NCBI RefSeq assembly: GCF_021738965.1
Contig: NZ_JAKKOQ010000004.1
Location: 1 to 64,000, forward strand
Source: Gordonia zhenghanii
GTDB taxonomy: Bacteria; Actinomycetota; Actinomycetes; Mycobacteriales; Mycobacteriaceae
Direction of reading: 5' to 3'
Length of the DNA: 64,000 nucleotides
The position numbers were made by a program, and so were the translations under genes. The notes beneath the pieces are model-generated. The model saw only the letters and a program-made list of their open reading frames with translations, was not told the origin of the DNA and ran no database searches. Below, piece after piece: positions 55,243 through 63,760 of the stretch. How positions within the stretch are numbered: the stretch's first letter is position 1; every line of letters begins with the position of its first letter.

Positions 55243-56406
55243 ATGTCGGCACGTCGTCCAGGTATTCGCGGAATCGTGACACTGCTGGCATCGATAGCTG
55301 TCGCCGGCGGATTGGTGGCCCCGATCGGCGCCGGTCCCGCAGCCGCCAAATCGACGGTTGCCTGGTTGTGTGAACCGGGGGTACTGGATCCGTGTGACCT
55401 GAAGAACGACAGGACCGACCAGTTAACCGACAAACGGACCCCGGCTGCGCCCGTGCCGGACTCGGCGAAAAAGGCCGACTGCTTCTACGTCTACCCGACG
55501 GTCACCGATCAGCCGTCGATCCTGGCGGACAAGAAGGTGGTCCCGACGGTTCAGTCGATCGCGCGTTTTCAGGCCGCGTCGTTCAACGATCTGTGTCGCG
55601 TGTACGCACCGGTCTACCGTCAGATGACGCTATGGGGACTGAGTCCGTCGATGGTTGCGTCCTGGGTCGGCAACCGCGACCTGCCGAACACTGCTTACGG
55701 GGACGTGAAGCAGGCGTGGCAGAAGTACCTGCGCGAAGACAACAACGGGCGGCCGGTCATCTTCATCGGTCATTCCCAGGGCTCGATGATGCTGCGCAAG
55801 CTGATCCGTGAGGAAATCGACCCGAAATCTGAACTGCGTAAGAAGATGGTGGGCGCGTTCCTCATGGGCGGCAACGTGATGACCGCCCGCGGACGGACCA
55901 CCGGTGGTGACTTCCGGAATATTCCCATCTGTACCAGGCGTGCCGAGACCGGCTGTGTGGTCGCGTACTCGACCGCGCTGATAGGTCTACCGTCGTTGTT
56001 CGGCAACAGTGGTCTCGACGCGTTGAGTTCGCCAATGAATCTCCCGACGGGACCCGCCTTCCAAGTGGCGTGCACCGACCCCGACCGATTGAGCGGTGAC
56101 CGGACTCCGGCCGCGGCGACGGTCCCTAGCAGGCCGTACGCGGCGAGCATGATCGCATTCCTGATGAAGGTGTCGACGTTCCCCGGCGATCTGCCGACAT
56201 CGTCGTCGACTTGGACCACCGGTCGTGGACGGTGGAACCTGAACTGCGAGGACCACCTCGGCTTCCGCAAGCTCATCGCCCACTCGGTGATCCCTCAGCA
56301 CTTCAACGAACTGCCGCTGTTCGACTCGCATCTGGTCGACCTGAACCTCGGAATAGAGAAACTGCATTCGATCGCCGAGCAGCAGATCGCCGCGTACGTC
56401 GGCTGA
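55243..56406 (+). CDS. exported DUF3089 alpha/beta hydrolase
   Basis: 387 residues: a signal peptide (about 1-34, ending near AAA-KS), then a hydrolase domain with the nucleophile elbow GHSQG (Ser178) and ADCFYVYPTV near the start, the DUF3089 pattern of secreted lipase-like proteins. Several cysteines suggest disulfides outside the cytoplasm. ATG 55243 follows GGGGAGG. Substrate unknown, probably an ester in the envelope or medium. Confidence 0.85.
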   Translation: MSARRPGIRGIVTLLASIAVAGGLVAPIGAGPAAAKSTVAWLCEPGVLDPCDLKNDRTDQLTDKRTPAAPVPDSAKKADCFYVYPTVTDQPSILADKKVVPTVQSIARFQAASFNDLCRVYAPVYRQMTLWGLSPSMVASWVGNRDLPNTAYGDVKQAWQKYLREDNNGRPVIFIGHSQGSMMLRKLIREEIDPKSELRKKMVGAFLMGGNVMTARGRTTGGDFRNIPICTRRAETGCVVAYSTALIGLPSLFGNSGLDALSSPMNLPTGPAFQVACTDPDRLSGDRTPAAATVPSRPYAASMIAFLMKVSTFPGDLPTSSSTWTTGRGRWNLNCEDHLGFRKLIAHSVIPQHFNELPLFDSHLVDLNLGIEKLHSIAEQQIAAYVG

Positions 56407-56751
56407 AGCGAGCAGAACTTTCAACCTCTAGTGGACGTCACAACCCATTCGGTCGAATGAGTCACACCGGTGTGATCCAAGCGTCGTCGCGGTGGTCGAT
56501 GTCGGAGGTATTGGGTATTGTCGATGACGATTCATCGAGGTAGTGAGGCTTTCGTCGATCGGTAACGTCGCCGGGTTCGGTAACGACAAAATGGACGACG
56601 CCGCAGCTGCGCGTGGCGGAGCCGTCACGCCGTCCTCGGCGACGAGGAATACGGTCGGCGTCTCGTACAATCGACGAGAACCGGAACACGGTCCGCTTTC
56701 GGGTTCCCATGACCATGAGTCGGGAACGGTTAGAAGAGGTTTGGGAGCAAG
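56407..56751 (+). promoter_or_regulatory. leader of the L,D-transpeptidase gene with palindromes
   Basis: 345 bases without a gene. It holds two perfect palindromes: TCACACC-GGTGTGA (56462-56475) and TCGATGA-CGAT-TCATCGA (56521-56538), and a direct repeat TCGGTAACG (56559-56567 and 56577-56585). They fit operators or a structured leader. No -10/-35 pair is confident. Confidence 0.5.
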
Positions 56752-57963
56752 ATGGGCATCACTCGGAGTGGCCGACGCAGACCTGGAGTCAAGGCGTCGA
56801 TGGTCGCGTTGCTGGTCGGGACGATGGCATTCCTGTCGGCCTGCGGCACCACCTACGGCAGCGAGGTCCAGGCGGACGGTGAGTTCGCCGACATGATCAA
56901 GCCTGCGATCTCCGTCACGGACACTGGTGGCGAGGCATTGGGCAAGAACGAGGTCGACATCCAACCCGGGCAGCCCATCGTCGTGAACGCGACCGAGGGT
57001 GCTATCACCGACGTCAAGATCAAGAAGGCCAGCGGTGGCTTCATCTCCGGTGACGTCAGCGACGACGGTGCGAAGTGGACGAGCACCGAGCCGTTCGGTT
57101 ATGGCCGCAGCTACACGGTCAACGCGACGGCATCCGGTGTCGGTGGCAGCACGACGAGCACAACTAAGTTCACGACTCGCTCTCCGCAGAACCAGACCGC
57201 TGCCTACATCACTCCTCCGAACGGCGAGACCGTGGGCGTCGCGCAGGCTGTCGGCGTCCGTTTCGACGAGGCGATCGGCGATCGGGAGGCCGCAGAGAAG
57301 GCCATCACGGTCACGACAAACCCGAAGACCGAGGGTGCGTTCTACTGGATCAGCAACCAAGAGGTCCGCTGGCGGCCCAAGGAGTTCTGGAAGCCCGGTA
57401 CCAAGGTCGACGTGAAGGTCAACATCTTCGGCATCGATCTCGGTGACGGGACCTTCGGTCAGGACAACGCATCGTCCAGCTTCAAGATCGGTCGCGACCT
57501 GGAACTGTCGGTCGACGACAGCGACAAGATCGTCGTGGTCAAGCGTGACGGCAAGGTGATCCGTCGGATGCCGACGTCGATGGGCAAGGATGCTGCACCG
57601 ACCAACAACGGCATCTACACGATCGGCGACCGCGTCGACCACATCATCATGGACTCCGCGACCTACGGTGTCCCCAACACCTCTGCCGACGGATACCGCA
57701 CGCCGGTCGACTACGCGACCCAGATGTCCTACAGCGGCATCTACCTGCACGCGGCCCCATGGTCGGTGTGGGCGCAGGGCAACACCAATACGTCGCACGG
57801 TTGCCTCAATCTGAGCCCCGCCGACGCGCTGTGGGTCGTGCGGAACACGCTGCGAGGCGATCCCGTGACTGTCACCGGTACCGTCGGCGAGCAGCTTCCG
57901 GGGACCGACGGTCTCGGCGACTGGAACATCCCGTGGTCGACGTGGTCGAAGGGGAACGCGTAA
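56752..57963 (+). CDS. L,D-transpeptidase (LdtMt2-like lipoprotein)
   Basis: 403 residues. Signal peptide with lipobox LSAC (Cys31), two immunoglobulin-like domains (about 45-250), and a YkuD catalytic domain with His333 (YLHAAPWSV), Ser348-His349-Gly350 and the nucleophile Cys351 (SHGCLNLS), then a C-terminal extension rich in Trp. It makes 3-3 cross-links in peptidoglycan and is inhibited by carbapenems. GGGAGC ribosome site. Gene order and domain plan resemble M. tuberculosis LdtB. Confidence 0.94.
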   Translation: MGITRSGRRRPGVKASMVALLVGTMAFLSACGTTYGSEVQADGEFADMIKPAISVTDTGGEALGKNEVDIQPGQPIVVNATEGAITDVKIKKASGGFISGDVSDDGAKWTSTEPFGYGRSYTVNATASGVGGSTTSTTKFTTRSPQNQTAAYITPPNGETVGVAQAVGVRFDEAIGDREAAEKAITVTTNPKTEGAFYWISNQEVRWRPKEFWKPGTKVDVKVNIFGIDLGDGTFGQDNASSSFKIGRDLELSVDDSDKIVVVKRDGKVIRRMPTSMGKDAAPTNNGIYTIGDRVDHIIMDSATYGVPNTSADGYRTPVDYATQMSYSGIYLHAAPWSVWAQGNTNTSHGCLNLSPADALWVVRNTLRGDPVTVTGTVGEQLPGTDGLGDWNIPWSTWSKGNA

Positions 57964-58004
57964 ACCCTGACGGGCGACCACCCGACCATAAGTGAACATA
58001 TGAA

Positions 58005-58039
58005 CAGAGTCCGGCTGAGGCATCCTCAGCCGGACTCTG
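58005..58039 (+). terminator. terminator after the L,D-transpeptidase gene
   Basis: A perfect 16-bp stem, CAGAGTCCGGCTGAGG with CCTCAGCCGGACTCTG, around a three-base loop. No T-run. It separates the transpeptidase from the acyl-CoA dehydrogenase. Confidence 0.85.
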
Positions 58040-58093
58040 CCATTGAGTGGTGTTAGTATCGCGTTCGATAGAAAAAAGTCACTGACGATTGGT

Positions 58094-59242
58094 ATGGACA
58101 CCATGGCTCGTCCCTCCTGGGAAACTGAGGACCTGACCGCGCTGCGTGAGATGGCGCGTGGATTCTGCGAGAAGGAGATCGCTCCCAACACGGAGCGCTA
58201 CATCGAACAGCACCACGTGGATCGCGACCTGTGGCGCAAGGCAGGCGAAGTCGGACTCCTCTGCATGTCGATTCCGGAAGAGTACGGCGGCGGCGGCGGA
58301 ACATTCGCCCACGAATCCGTCCTGATCGAAGAGCAGGCCCGCACCGTCGACTCGTCGTGGGGGCAGAGCCTGCACAACGGCATCATCGCGCACTACATTC
58401 TGGCGTACGGCTCGGAAGAGCTGAAGAAGAAGTGGCTGCCGAAGATGGCCTCCGGCGAGGTCGTCGGCGCCATCGCCATGACCGAGCCCGGCACGGGGTC
58501 GGACCTGCAGAACGTCAAGACCAAGGCGGTCAAGGACGGCGACGACTACGTCATCGACGGTTCCAAGACCTTCATCACCAACGGCGGTCAGGCAGACCTC
58601 GTGATCGTCGTCGCGAAGACGGATCCGGCGGCGGGCGCCAAGGGCATCTCGCTGATCCTGGTGGAGACCGACCGTGAGGGCTTCAGTCGTGGCCGCATTC
58701 TCGACAAGGTCGGCATGCGTGGCCAGGACACCGCGGAGCTCAACTTCTCGGGCGTGCGAGTCCCGCAGTCGAACCTCCTCGGCGACCAAGAAGGTCTCGG
58801 CTTCATCCAGTTGATGACGCAGCTGCCGCAGGAGCGGTTGATCATCGCCGTCGCATCGGTCGCGGGCATGGAAGTCGCGCTGGAGAAGACGGTCGAATAC
58901 ACCAAGGAGCGCACCGCATTCGGCAAGCCGGTGTTCGGGTTCCAGAACACCAAGTTCAAGCTCGCTGAGGTGGCGACTGAGGCGCACATCGCACGTGTCT
59001 TCGTCGACGACTGCATCGAGAAGCATCTGCGCGGGGAACTCGACATCCCGACGGTCGCGATGGCCAAGTGGTGGACGACCGACCGCGCCATGCAGGTCGC
59101 TGACACCTGCTTGCAGCTGTTCGGCGGGTACGGCTACATGAACGAGTACCCGATCGCACGCATGTGGGCCGACAACCGCGTCCAGATGATCTACGGCGGC
59201 ACCAACGAGATCATGAAGGAAGTCATCTCGCGCTCGCTGTGA
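58094..59242 (+). CDS. acyl-CoA dehydrogenase (long-chain ACADL-like)
   Basis: 382 residues with the family plan: helical N-domain, PEEYGGGGGTF, AMTEPGTGSDLQN, SKTFITNGGQAD, and RTAFGKPVFGFQ. The usual C-terminal catalytic Glu (YEGT) is Gly here (YGGTNEIMKE), as in LCAD, where the base is instead in the QERL helix; the equivalent here is Glu247 (LPQERLIIA). It introduces the first double bond in beta-oxidation with FAD. ATG 58094, or 58103. Confidence 0.92.
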   Translation: MDTMARPSWETEDLTALREMARGFCEKEIAPNTERYIEQHHVDRDLWRKAGEVGLLCMSIPEEYGGGGGTFAHESVLIEEQARTVDSSWGQSLHNGIIAHYILAYGSEELKKKWLPKMASGEVVGAIAMTEPGTGSDLQNVKTKAVKDGDDYVIDGSKTFITNGGQADLVIVVAKTDPAAGAKGISLILVETDREGFSRGRILDKVGMRGQDTAELNFSGVRVPQSNLLGDQEGLGFIQLMTQLPQERLIIAVASVAGMEVALEKTVEYTKERTAFGKPVFGFQNTKFKLAEVATEAHIARVFVDDCIEKHLRGELDIPTVAMAKWWTTDRAMQVADTCLQLFGGYGYMNEYPIARMWADNRVQMIYGGTNEIMKEVISRSL

Positions 59243-59318
59243 CGAGTCAGGGCACCGGGAGTTTCCAGGCGCCGGGGCGTCCGCAGCGAGGGATTCGGCG
59301 ACGTGTAGAACGGGAGGC

Positions 59319-59819
59319 ATGCTGACCAACGACGACCGAATCGCAGCACTCGAGGCGATCGAATCGATCAAGAGCCTCAAACACGGGTACTGGCGGGCCT
59401 GCGACGCAAAGGATCCCGAGGGTTTCGGGGCATCGTTCATCGCCGAGGGCGCCGTGATCGACTACGGTCCACTCGGGAGCTTCGACGACGTGAAGCCGAT
59501 GGTCGAGATCTTCCGGAACGTCGCGTGCAAGAAGGTCGACGGCCACTACGCGGTGCTCGACATGCACCACGGGTCGCACCCGGAGATCGAACTGACCGCG
59601 CACGACACGGCGGTCGGCCGCTGGTCGCTGCGGTTCCGCCAGGTGAACACCGTCGAGCGGACCGAGACCGTGTCGATCGGCGAGTACAACGACGAGTACC
59701 GGTTCACCGACGGTGCGTGGCGGATGTCGGTGTGCCGTTTCACCCCGCGGTGGTCCATCACGAGGCCGCTGGGTGACGACGCACGGGTCGAAGAGGGTAT
59801 TTTCGATAGTCGTGGTTGA
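59319..59819 (+). CDS. SnoaL-like (NTF2-fold) protein
   Basis: A 166-residue cone-shaped-fold protein: RIAALEAIESIKSLKHGYWRACDAKDPEGFGASF then EGAVIDYGPLGSF and a long beta sheet with WSLRFRQVNTVERTET. Such SnoaL_4-type proteins include dehydratases, isomerases and binding proteins; the reaction is not identifiable. ATG 59319. It runs into the PdxK/ThiD-like gene with an 8-base overlap. Confidence 0.8.
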   Translation: MLTNDDRIAALEAIESIKSLKHGYWRACDAKDPEGFGASFIAEGAVIDYGPLGSFDDVKPMVEIFRNVACKKVDGHYAVLDMHHGSHPEIELTAHDTAVGRWSLRFRQVNTVERTETVSIGEYNDEYRFTDGAWRMSVCRFTPRWSITRPLGDDARVEEGIFDSRG

Positions 59820-60609
59820 CTTCGCATATGTGATCGCCGGCTCGGAAGCGACCGGCGGCGCCGGAATCCAGACAGATCTCAAGACGTTTCAGGCGTCCGG
59901 GGTGTTCGGCCTCGGCACCATCACCTGCATCGTGTCGTTCGATCCCGCGAACGACTGGGGACACCGGTTCGTGCCGATCGAGCCGGGAGTCATCGCCGAC
60001 CAGATCGAAGCCGCGACGAGCGCGTACGACCTCGACGTCGTCAAGATCGGCATGCTCGGGACGCCCGCGACGATCGACGTCGTCGCCGACGCGTTGGGCC
60101 GCCAGTCGTGGCGTCACGTGGTCCTCGACCCGGTCCTGATCTGCAAGGGGCAGGAACCCGGAGCGGCGCTCGACACCGATCAGGCGTTGCGCGCCAAGGT
60201 GTTGCCGCACGCCACGGTGGTCACTCCGAACCTCTTCGAGTCGCAGACCCTGTCCGGGATGGACGAGATCACCACCGTCGACGAACTCGCTGAGGCGGCC
60301 CGCCGCATCGGTGCGCAGGGGCCGCAGTACGTCTTGGCCAAGGGCGGCGTCGAACTGCCCGGCGACGACGCGGTCGACGTCCTGTTCGACGGTGAAGACG
60401 TGACGGTGCTGTGCGCGCCGAAGATCGGCGGCGAGCGGGTCTCCGGCGCGGGCTGCACGCTGGCTGCGGCGTTGACGGCCGAGCTCGCCAAGGGGGCGTC
60501 GGTCGTCGATGCGGCGCGTCGCGCGAAGGATTTCACGGGGGCGGCGATCAAGGCCCGCGTGAGCGGACACCTCCCGTTCGACGCCGTCCGCCAGGGCGTC
60601 GCAGACTGA
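59812..60609 (+). CDS. pyridoxine/hydroxymethylpyrimidine kinase (PdxK/ThiD family)
   Basis: 265 residues of the ribokinase fold: VIAGSEATGGAGIQTDLKTFQ opens it, ATP-site text includes VVLDPVLICKGQ, TPNLFESQTLSG and GGERVSGAGCTLAAALTAE (anion hole and catalytic Asp replaced by the GAGC pattern of PdxK-type enzymes). The Cys in GAGCT is typical of the ThiD-like pyridoxal kinases. The GTG at 59812 is chosen; the frame is open further upstream and no strong ribosome site decides. It makes pyridoxal phosphate or HMP phosphate. Confidence 0.83.
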   Translation: MVDFAYVIAGSEATGGAGIQTDLKTFQASGVFGLGTITCIVSFDPANDWGHRFVPIEPGVIADQIEAATSAYDLDVVKIGMLGTPATIDVVADALGRQSWRHVVLDPVLICKGQEPGAALDTDQALRAKVLPHATVVTPNLFESQTLSGMDEITTVDELAEAARRIGAQGPQYVLAKGGVELPGDDAVDVLFDGEDVTVLCAPKIGGERVSGAGCTLAAALTAELAKGASVVDAARRAKDFTGAAIKARVSGHLPFDAVRQGVAD

Positions 60610-60618
60610 CCGACTGAG

Positions 60619-62091
60619 TCAGTCGCCCAACTGGCCGGACAGTCGGTCTCGCCGCTCGGCGGACGCCTCGTTGAGTCCGACGATCTCGACGACCTTGCCC
60701 TTGTCGCGGTACTTCGTCTCAACGGCGTCGAGCGTTGCGACGGTCGACGCGTCCCACACGTGCGTGTCCGAGAGGTCGATGACGACGTGATCGGGATCGT
60801 CGACGTAGTCGAACTGGTAGACGAGGTCGTTGCTGGACGCGAAGAACAGCTCACCGCGCACGTGATAGACGCGGGTTGTCTGGTCGCCGTCGACGCGGTC
60901 GGTGTGAGTCACCCTCGTGAAGTGGGCGACCCGCCGGACGAACAGCAGAGTCGCGACGATCACGCCCGCGACGACGCCGATCGCGAGGTTGCTCGTCACG
61001 ACCGTTGCGACGACCGCGATCACCATGACGGCCGTCTCACTCCTGGGCATCCGCCGCAGGGTGGACAAGCGGACGCTGTGCCAGTCGAAGGTGGTGGCCG
61101 AGACCATGATCATCACGGCGACGAGGGCAGCCATCGGGATCTGTCCGACGATGTCGCCGAGGCCGACCACGAGCACGATGAGCGCTATGCCCGTCAAGAA
61201 GGTGGAGACGCGGGTGCGAGCGCCGGCGGTCTTAACGTTGACCATCGTCTGGCCGATCATCGCGCAGCCGCCGATGCCGCCGAAGAATCCGGTCACCACG
61301 TTCGCGACACCCTGACCCCAGCCTTCGCGGGTCTTGTCCGAATGGGTGTCGGTGATGTCGTCGACGAGCTTGGCGGTCATCAGGGACTCGAGGAGGCCGA
61401 CGAGCGCCATCCCTGCCGCATACGGTGCGATGATCTTCAACGTCTCGAGATCGAACGGGACGTCGGGCACGAGCCAGTGGGGCAGGGAACTGGGGAGTTC
61501 GCCTTCGTCGCCGACGGTGGGCACCCCGATTCCGAACGCCATCGCGACGGCGGTCAGCACGACGATCGCGATGAGCGGCGACGGCACCACGGTGGTGAGC
61601 TTGGGCAGCCCGACGATGATGGCCAGTCCGATGGCGATCATCGGATACACCATCCACGGCACGTCGAACATGTGCTGGATCTGCGCCGAGAAGATCAGGA
61701 TCGCGAGCGCGTTGACGAAGCCGACCATCACGCTGCGCGGGATGAAGCGCATGAGTCGCGCGACTCCGCACACGCTGAACACGATCTGCAGCAGTCCGGC
61801 GAGGATGACTGTCGCGATGAGGTAGTCGACGCCGTGGTCGCGGACGACGGGGGCGATGACGAGGGCGGTCGATCCGGCGGCGCCGGAGATCATCGCAGGG
61901 CGGCCGCCGACGATGGAGATCGTCACGGCCATCGTGAACGACGCGAACAGTCCCATGCGCGGATCGACGCCCGCTGCGATCGAGAACGAGATCGCCTCGG
62001 GGATCAGCGCGAGCGCCGTGACGACGCCGGCAAGGGTCTCTCTCGTCAGGAGTCGAGGGCTGCGCACCGCGGTCAACACCGTTTCCTGCAC
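60619..62091 (-). CDS. SulP-family anion transporter with STAS domain
   Basis: 490 residues: about 11-12 transmembrane helices beginning LTRETLAGVVTALALIPEAISFS, with FASFTMAVTISIVGGRPAMISGAAGS and IGGCAMIGQTMVN, then a cytoplasmic STAS domain (about 395-490, VVIDLSDTHVWDASTVATLD). SulP proteins carry sulfate, bicarbonate or dicarboxylates. GTG start with AGGAG upstream. A palindrome CGACTGA-G-TCAGTCG (60611-60625) covers the stop and may end both convergent genes. Confidence 0.92.
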   Translation of the reverse strand: MQETVLTAVRSPRLLTRETLAGVVTALALIPEAISFSIAAGVDPRMGLFASFTMAVTISIVGGRPAMISGAAGSTALVIAPVVRDHGVDYLIATVILAGLLQIVFSVCGVARLMRFIPRSVMVGFVNALAILIFSAQIQHMFDVPWMVYPMIAIGLAIIVGLPKLTTVVPSPLIAIVVLTAVAMAFGIGVPTVGDEGELPSSLPHWLVPDVPFDLETLKIIAPYAAGMALVGLLESLMTAKLVDDITDTHSDKTREGWGQGVANVVTGFFGGIGGCAMIGQTMVNVKTAGARTRVSTFLTGIALIVLVVGLGDIVGQIPMAALVAVMIMVSATTFDWHSVRLSTLRRMPRSETAVMVIAVVATVVTSNLAIGVVAGVIVATLLFVRRVAHFTRVTHTDRVDGDQTTRVYHVRGELFFASSNDLVYQFDYVDDPDHVVIDLSDTHVWDASTVATLDAVETKYRDKGKVVEIVGLNEASAERRDRLSGQLGD

Positions 62092-62120
62092 CGCGGGCTT
62101 CTCCTGTCGGTCGACGTCGC

Positions 62121-63224
62121 CTAGAACTGGGCAAACATTACCTGCCTCAGGACCGCGAGGCCGCGCTCGGCGTCGTCGGCTCGTGCGTGACTGAAGTTCA
62201 GTCGCATTGTTCCGAGTTCGGGCCGACTCGGTGAGAACTCCTCTCCGGGCATGAACGCGACGCCGCGCTCGATCGCTGTAGCGAGCAGCGGGCGGGTGTC
62301 GACGCGCGGGGAGAGCCGAAGCCAGAAGAACAATCCGCCCTTCGGCGTCTCCCAGGTCGCGACGTCCCCGAACTCTCGGGCCAGTGCAGCGTCGAAGGTG
62401 TCGCGCCGTTCGCGGTAGAAGTCGGCGAGACGATTGAGCCGAGCGGCCCAGCCGGGGTCGGTGAGCGCGTCGAGGACGATGTGCTGCGACAGCCGCGACG
62501 TGTGGAGGTCAGTGGCCTGCTTGATCATGACGAGTTTGTCGAACAGGTCGCGCGACGCGGCGATGAAGCCGAGGCGCAGGCCCGGTGCGAACGTCTTGGA
62601 GAACGACCCTTGATAGATCCAGGAGCCGTCTGTCATACGGGCCGCGATCGGCGTGCGGTCGCACGGCTCGTAGACGAGGTCACGGTACGGGTCGTCCTCG
62701 AAGAGAACGGTGTCCTCGCGCAGGCAGCGTTGAGCCAACCGGTCGCGGTCGGCGTCGGACATGCACGCGCCGGTGGGGTTACCGAACGTCGGAACCACGT
62801 AGGCCAGCCGTGCCGGCGTGGCAGCTCGTTCGGCGACGTCGACGAACTGCGCCCCGTAGAAGCGGAACACTTGGAGAGCCGCGAGGTAGGTCGGGTCCTC
62901 GAGAGCGGTCACGGTTCCGGGGTCGACGAGGAGTTTCGCGACGAGGTCGATGCCCTGTTGGCTGCCGCTGAGGATCATGACCCGTTCGACCGGCGCATCC
63001 ACGCCGAGATCGATTAAGTGCCGAGACACGGCTTCCCGTAGATCGGGCTCGCCCTCGGTCGGGCCGTACTGCAGGACCGAGGGCGGCACGCTGCCAGACC
63101 ACTCCGGAAGCGTCGCGGTGGCGGGCAGGCCGCCCGCGAACGAGATCATCCCGGGCCGGTCGATCACTTCGAGGATCGACCGAATCGGTGACGGTCGGAG
63201 TCCTTCGATACGCTGCGAGAACAC
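62121..63224 (-). CDS. PLP-dependent aminotransferase (2-aminoadipate/MocR-type class I)
   Basis: 367 residues of the class I/II fold: MISFAGGLPATATLP, LQYGPTEGEPDLREAVS, SGSQQGIDLVAKLL, PTFGNPTGACMS, DDPYRDLVYE and SFSKTFAPGLRLGF with the PLP lysine. It lacks the DNA-binding domain of MocR regulators and resembles LysN-type 2-aminoadipate aminotransferases. GTG 63224 with a clear GGAGG. Divergent from a MarR gene across two operator-like palindromes. Confidence 0.88.
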   Translation of the reverse strand: MFSQRIEGLRPSPIRSILEVIDRPGMISFAGGLPATATLPEWSGSVPPSVLQYGPTEGEPDLREAVSRHLIDLGVDAPVERVMILSGSQQGIDLVAKLLVDPGTVTALEDPTYLAALQVFRFYGAQFVDVAERAATPARLAYVVPTFGNPTGACMSDADRDRLAQRCLREDTVLFEDDPYRDLVYEPCDRTPIAARMTDGSWIYQGSFSKTFAPGLRLGFIAASRDLFDKLVMIKQATDLHTSRLSQHIVLDALTDPGWAARLNRLADFYRERRDTFDAALAREFGDVATWETPKGGLFFWLRLSPRVDTRPLLATAIERGVAFMPGEEFSPSRPELGTMRLNFSHARADDAERGLAVLRQVMFAQF

Positions 63225-63240
63225 GCTGAACCTCCAGCAG

Positions 63241-63303
63241 TAGGTCAATGCTATTGACCTAATTGTGGGGGCGGAGACAAGATAGGTCAATATGGTTGAC
63301 TCA
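63241..63303. promoter_or_regulatory. two MarR operators, one over the regulator's own start codon
   Basis: TAGGTCAAT-GCT-ATTGACCTA (63241-63261) is a perfect palindrome. TAGGTCAAT-ATG-GTTGACTCA (63283-63303) is a near copy centred 42 bases away, and its spacer is the MarR start codon at 63292. Binding would block the divergent aminotransferase promoter and the regulator's own start. Confidence 0.7.
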
Positions 63304-63735
63304 AATCGTGAGGTGGAGCTCCGCCGTGCGGTCGAAGCCCTCTACTTCGGGTACCGGGCCTTCACGTCGTTGCCCGATCAGATTCTCGCCGAGTACGACC
63401 TCGGTCGCGCGCACCACCGGATCCTCTACTTCGTCCGGCGTGAGCCCGGCGTCTCGGTCGGGGCACTCGGGACAGTGCTGGACGTCTCCAAGCAGGCGAT
63501 CAACCGCCCGATCAGAGAACTGGAGTCCCTCGGATTCGTTTCAGTCGCTCCGGATTCACACGATCGGCGCGTGCGACGCCTGACTGCTTCGAAGGAGGGT
63601 GCGCGTCTCGAAGCGCGACTGACCGGCGCCCAACTGGACCTGCTGGAGTCGGTGTTCACCGGCGTCGACTCCGATGCAGAGGCGGGGTGGCGAGACGTGA
63701 TGACGCGGCTGGCCGGGCCGCCCGTCGTCGAGTGA
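63292..63735 (+). CDS. MarR-family transcriptional regulator
   Basis: 147 residues. Winged-helix text: LGRAHHRILYFVRREPGVSVGAL, LDVSKQAINRPIRELESLGFV (recognition helix) and DSHDRRVRRLTASKEGARLE (wing). No ribosome site is visible because the operator fills the space before the ATG, so the message may be leaderless. It probably controls the divergent aminotransferase and itself. Confidence 0.88.
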   Translation: MVDSNREVELRRAVEALYFGYRAFTSLPDQILAEYDLGRAHHRILYFVRREPGVSVGALGTVLDVSKQAINRPIRELESLGFVSVAPDSHDRRVRRLTASKEGARLEARLTGAQLDLLESVFTGVDSDAEAGWRDVMTRLAGPPVVE

Positions 63736-63760
63736 GACCCGATACAGCAGGATTGTCCTC

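Noticed and set aside
56428..58191. 587-codon minus-strand frame opposite the L,D-transpeptidase gene
   Set aside because: Low-complexity Asp/Arg/Val text with no motif, antisense to a complete gene with catalytic residues.
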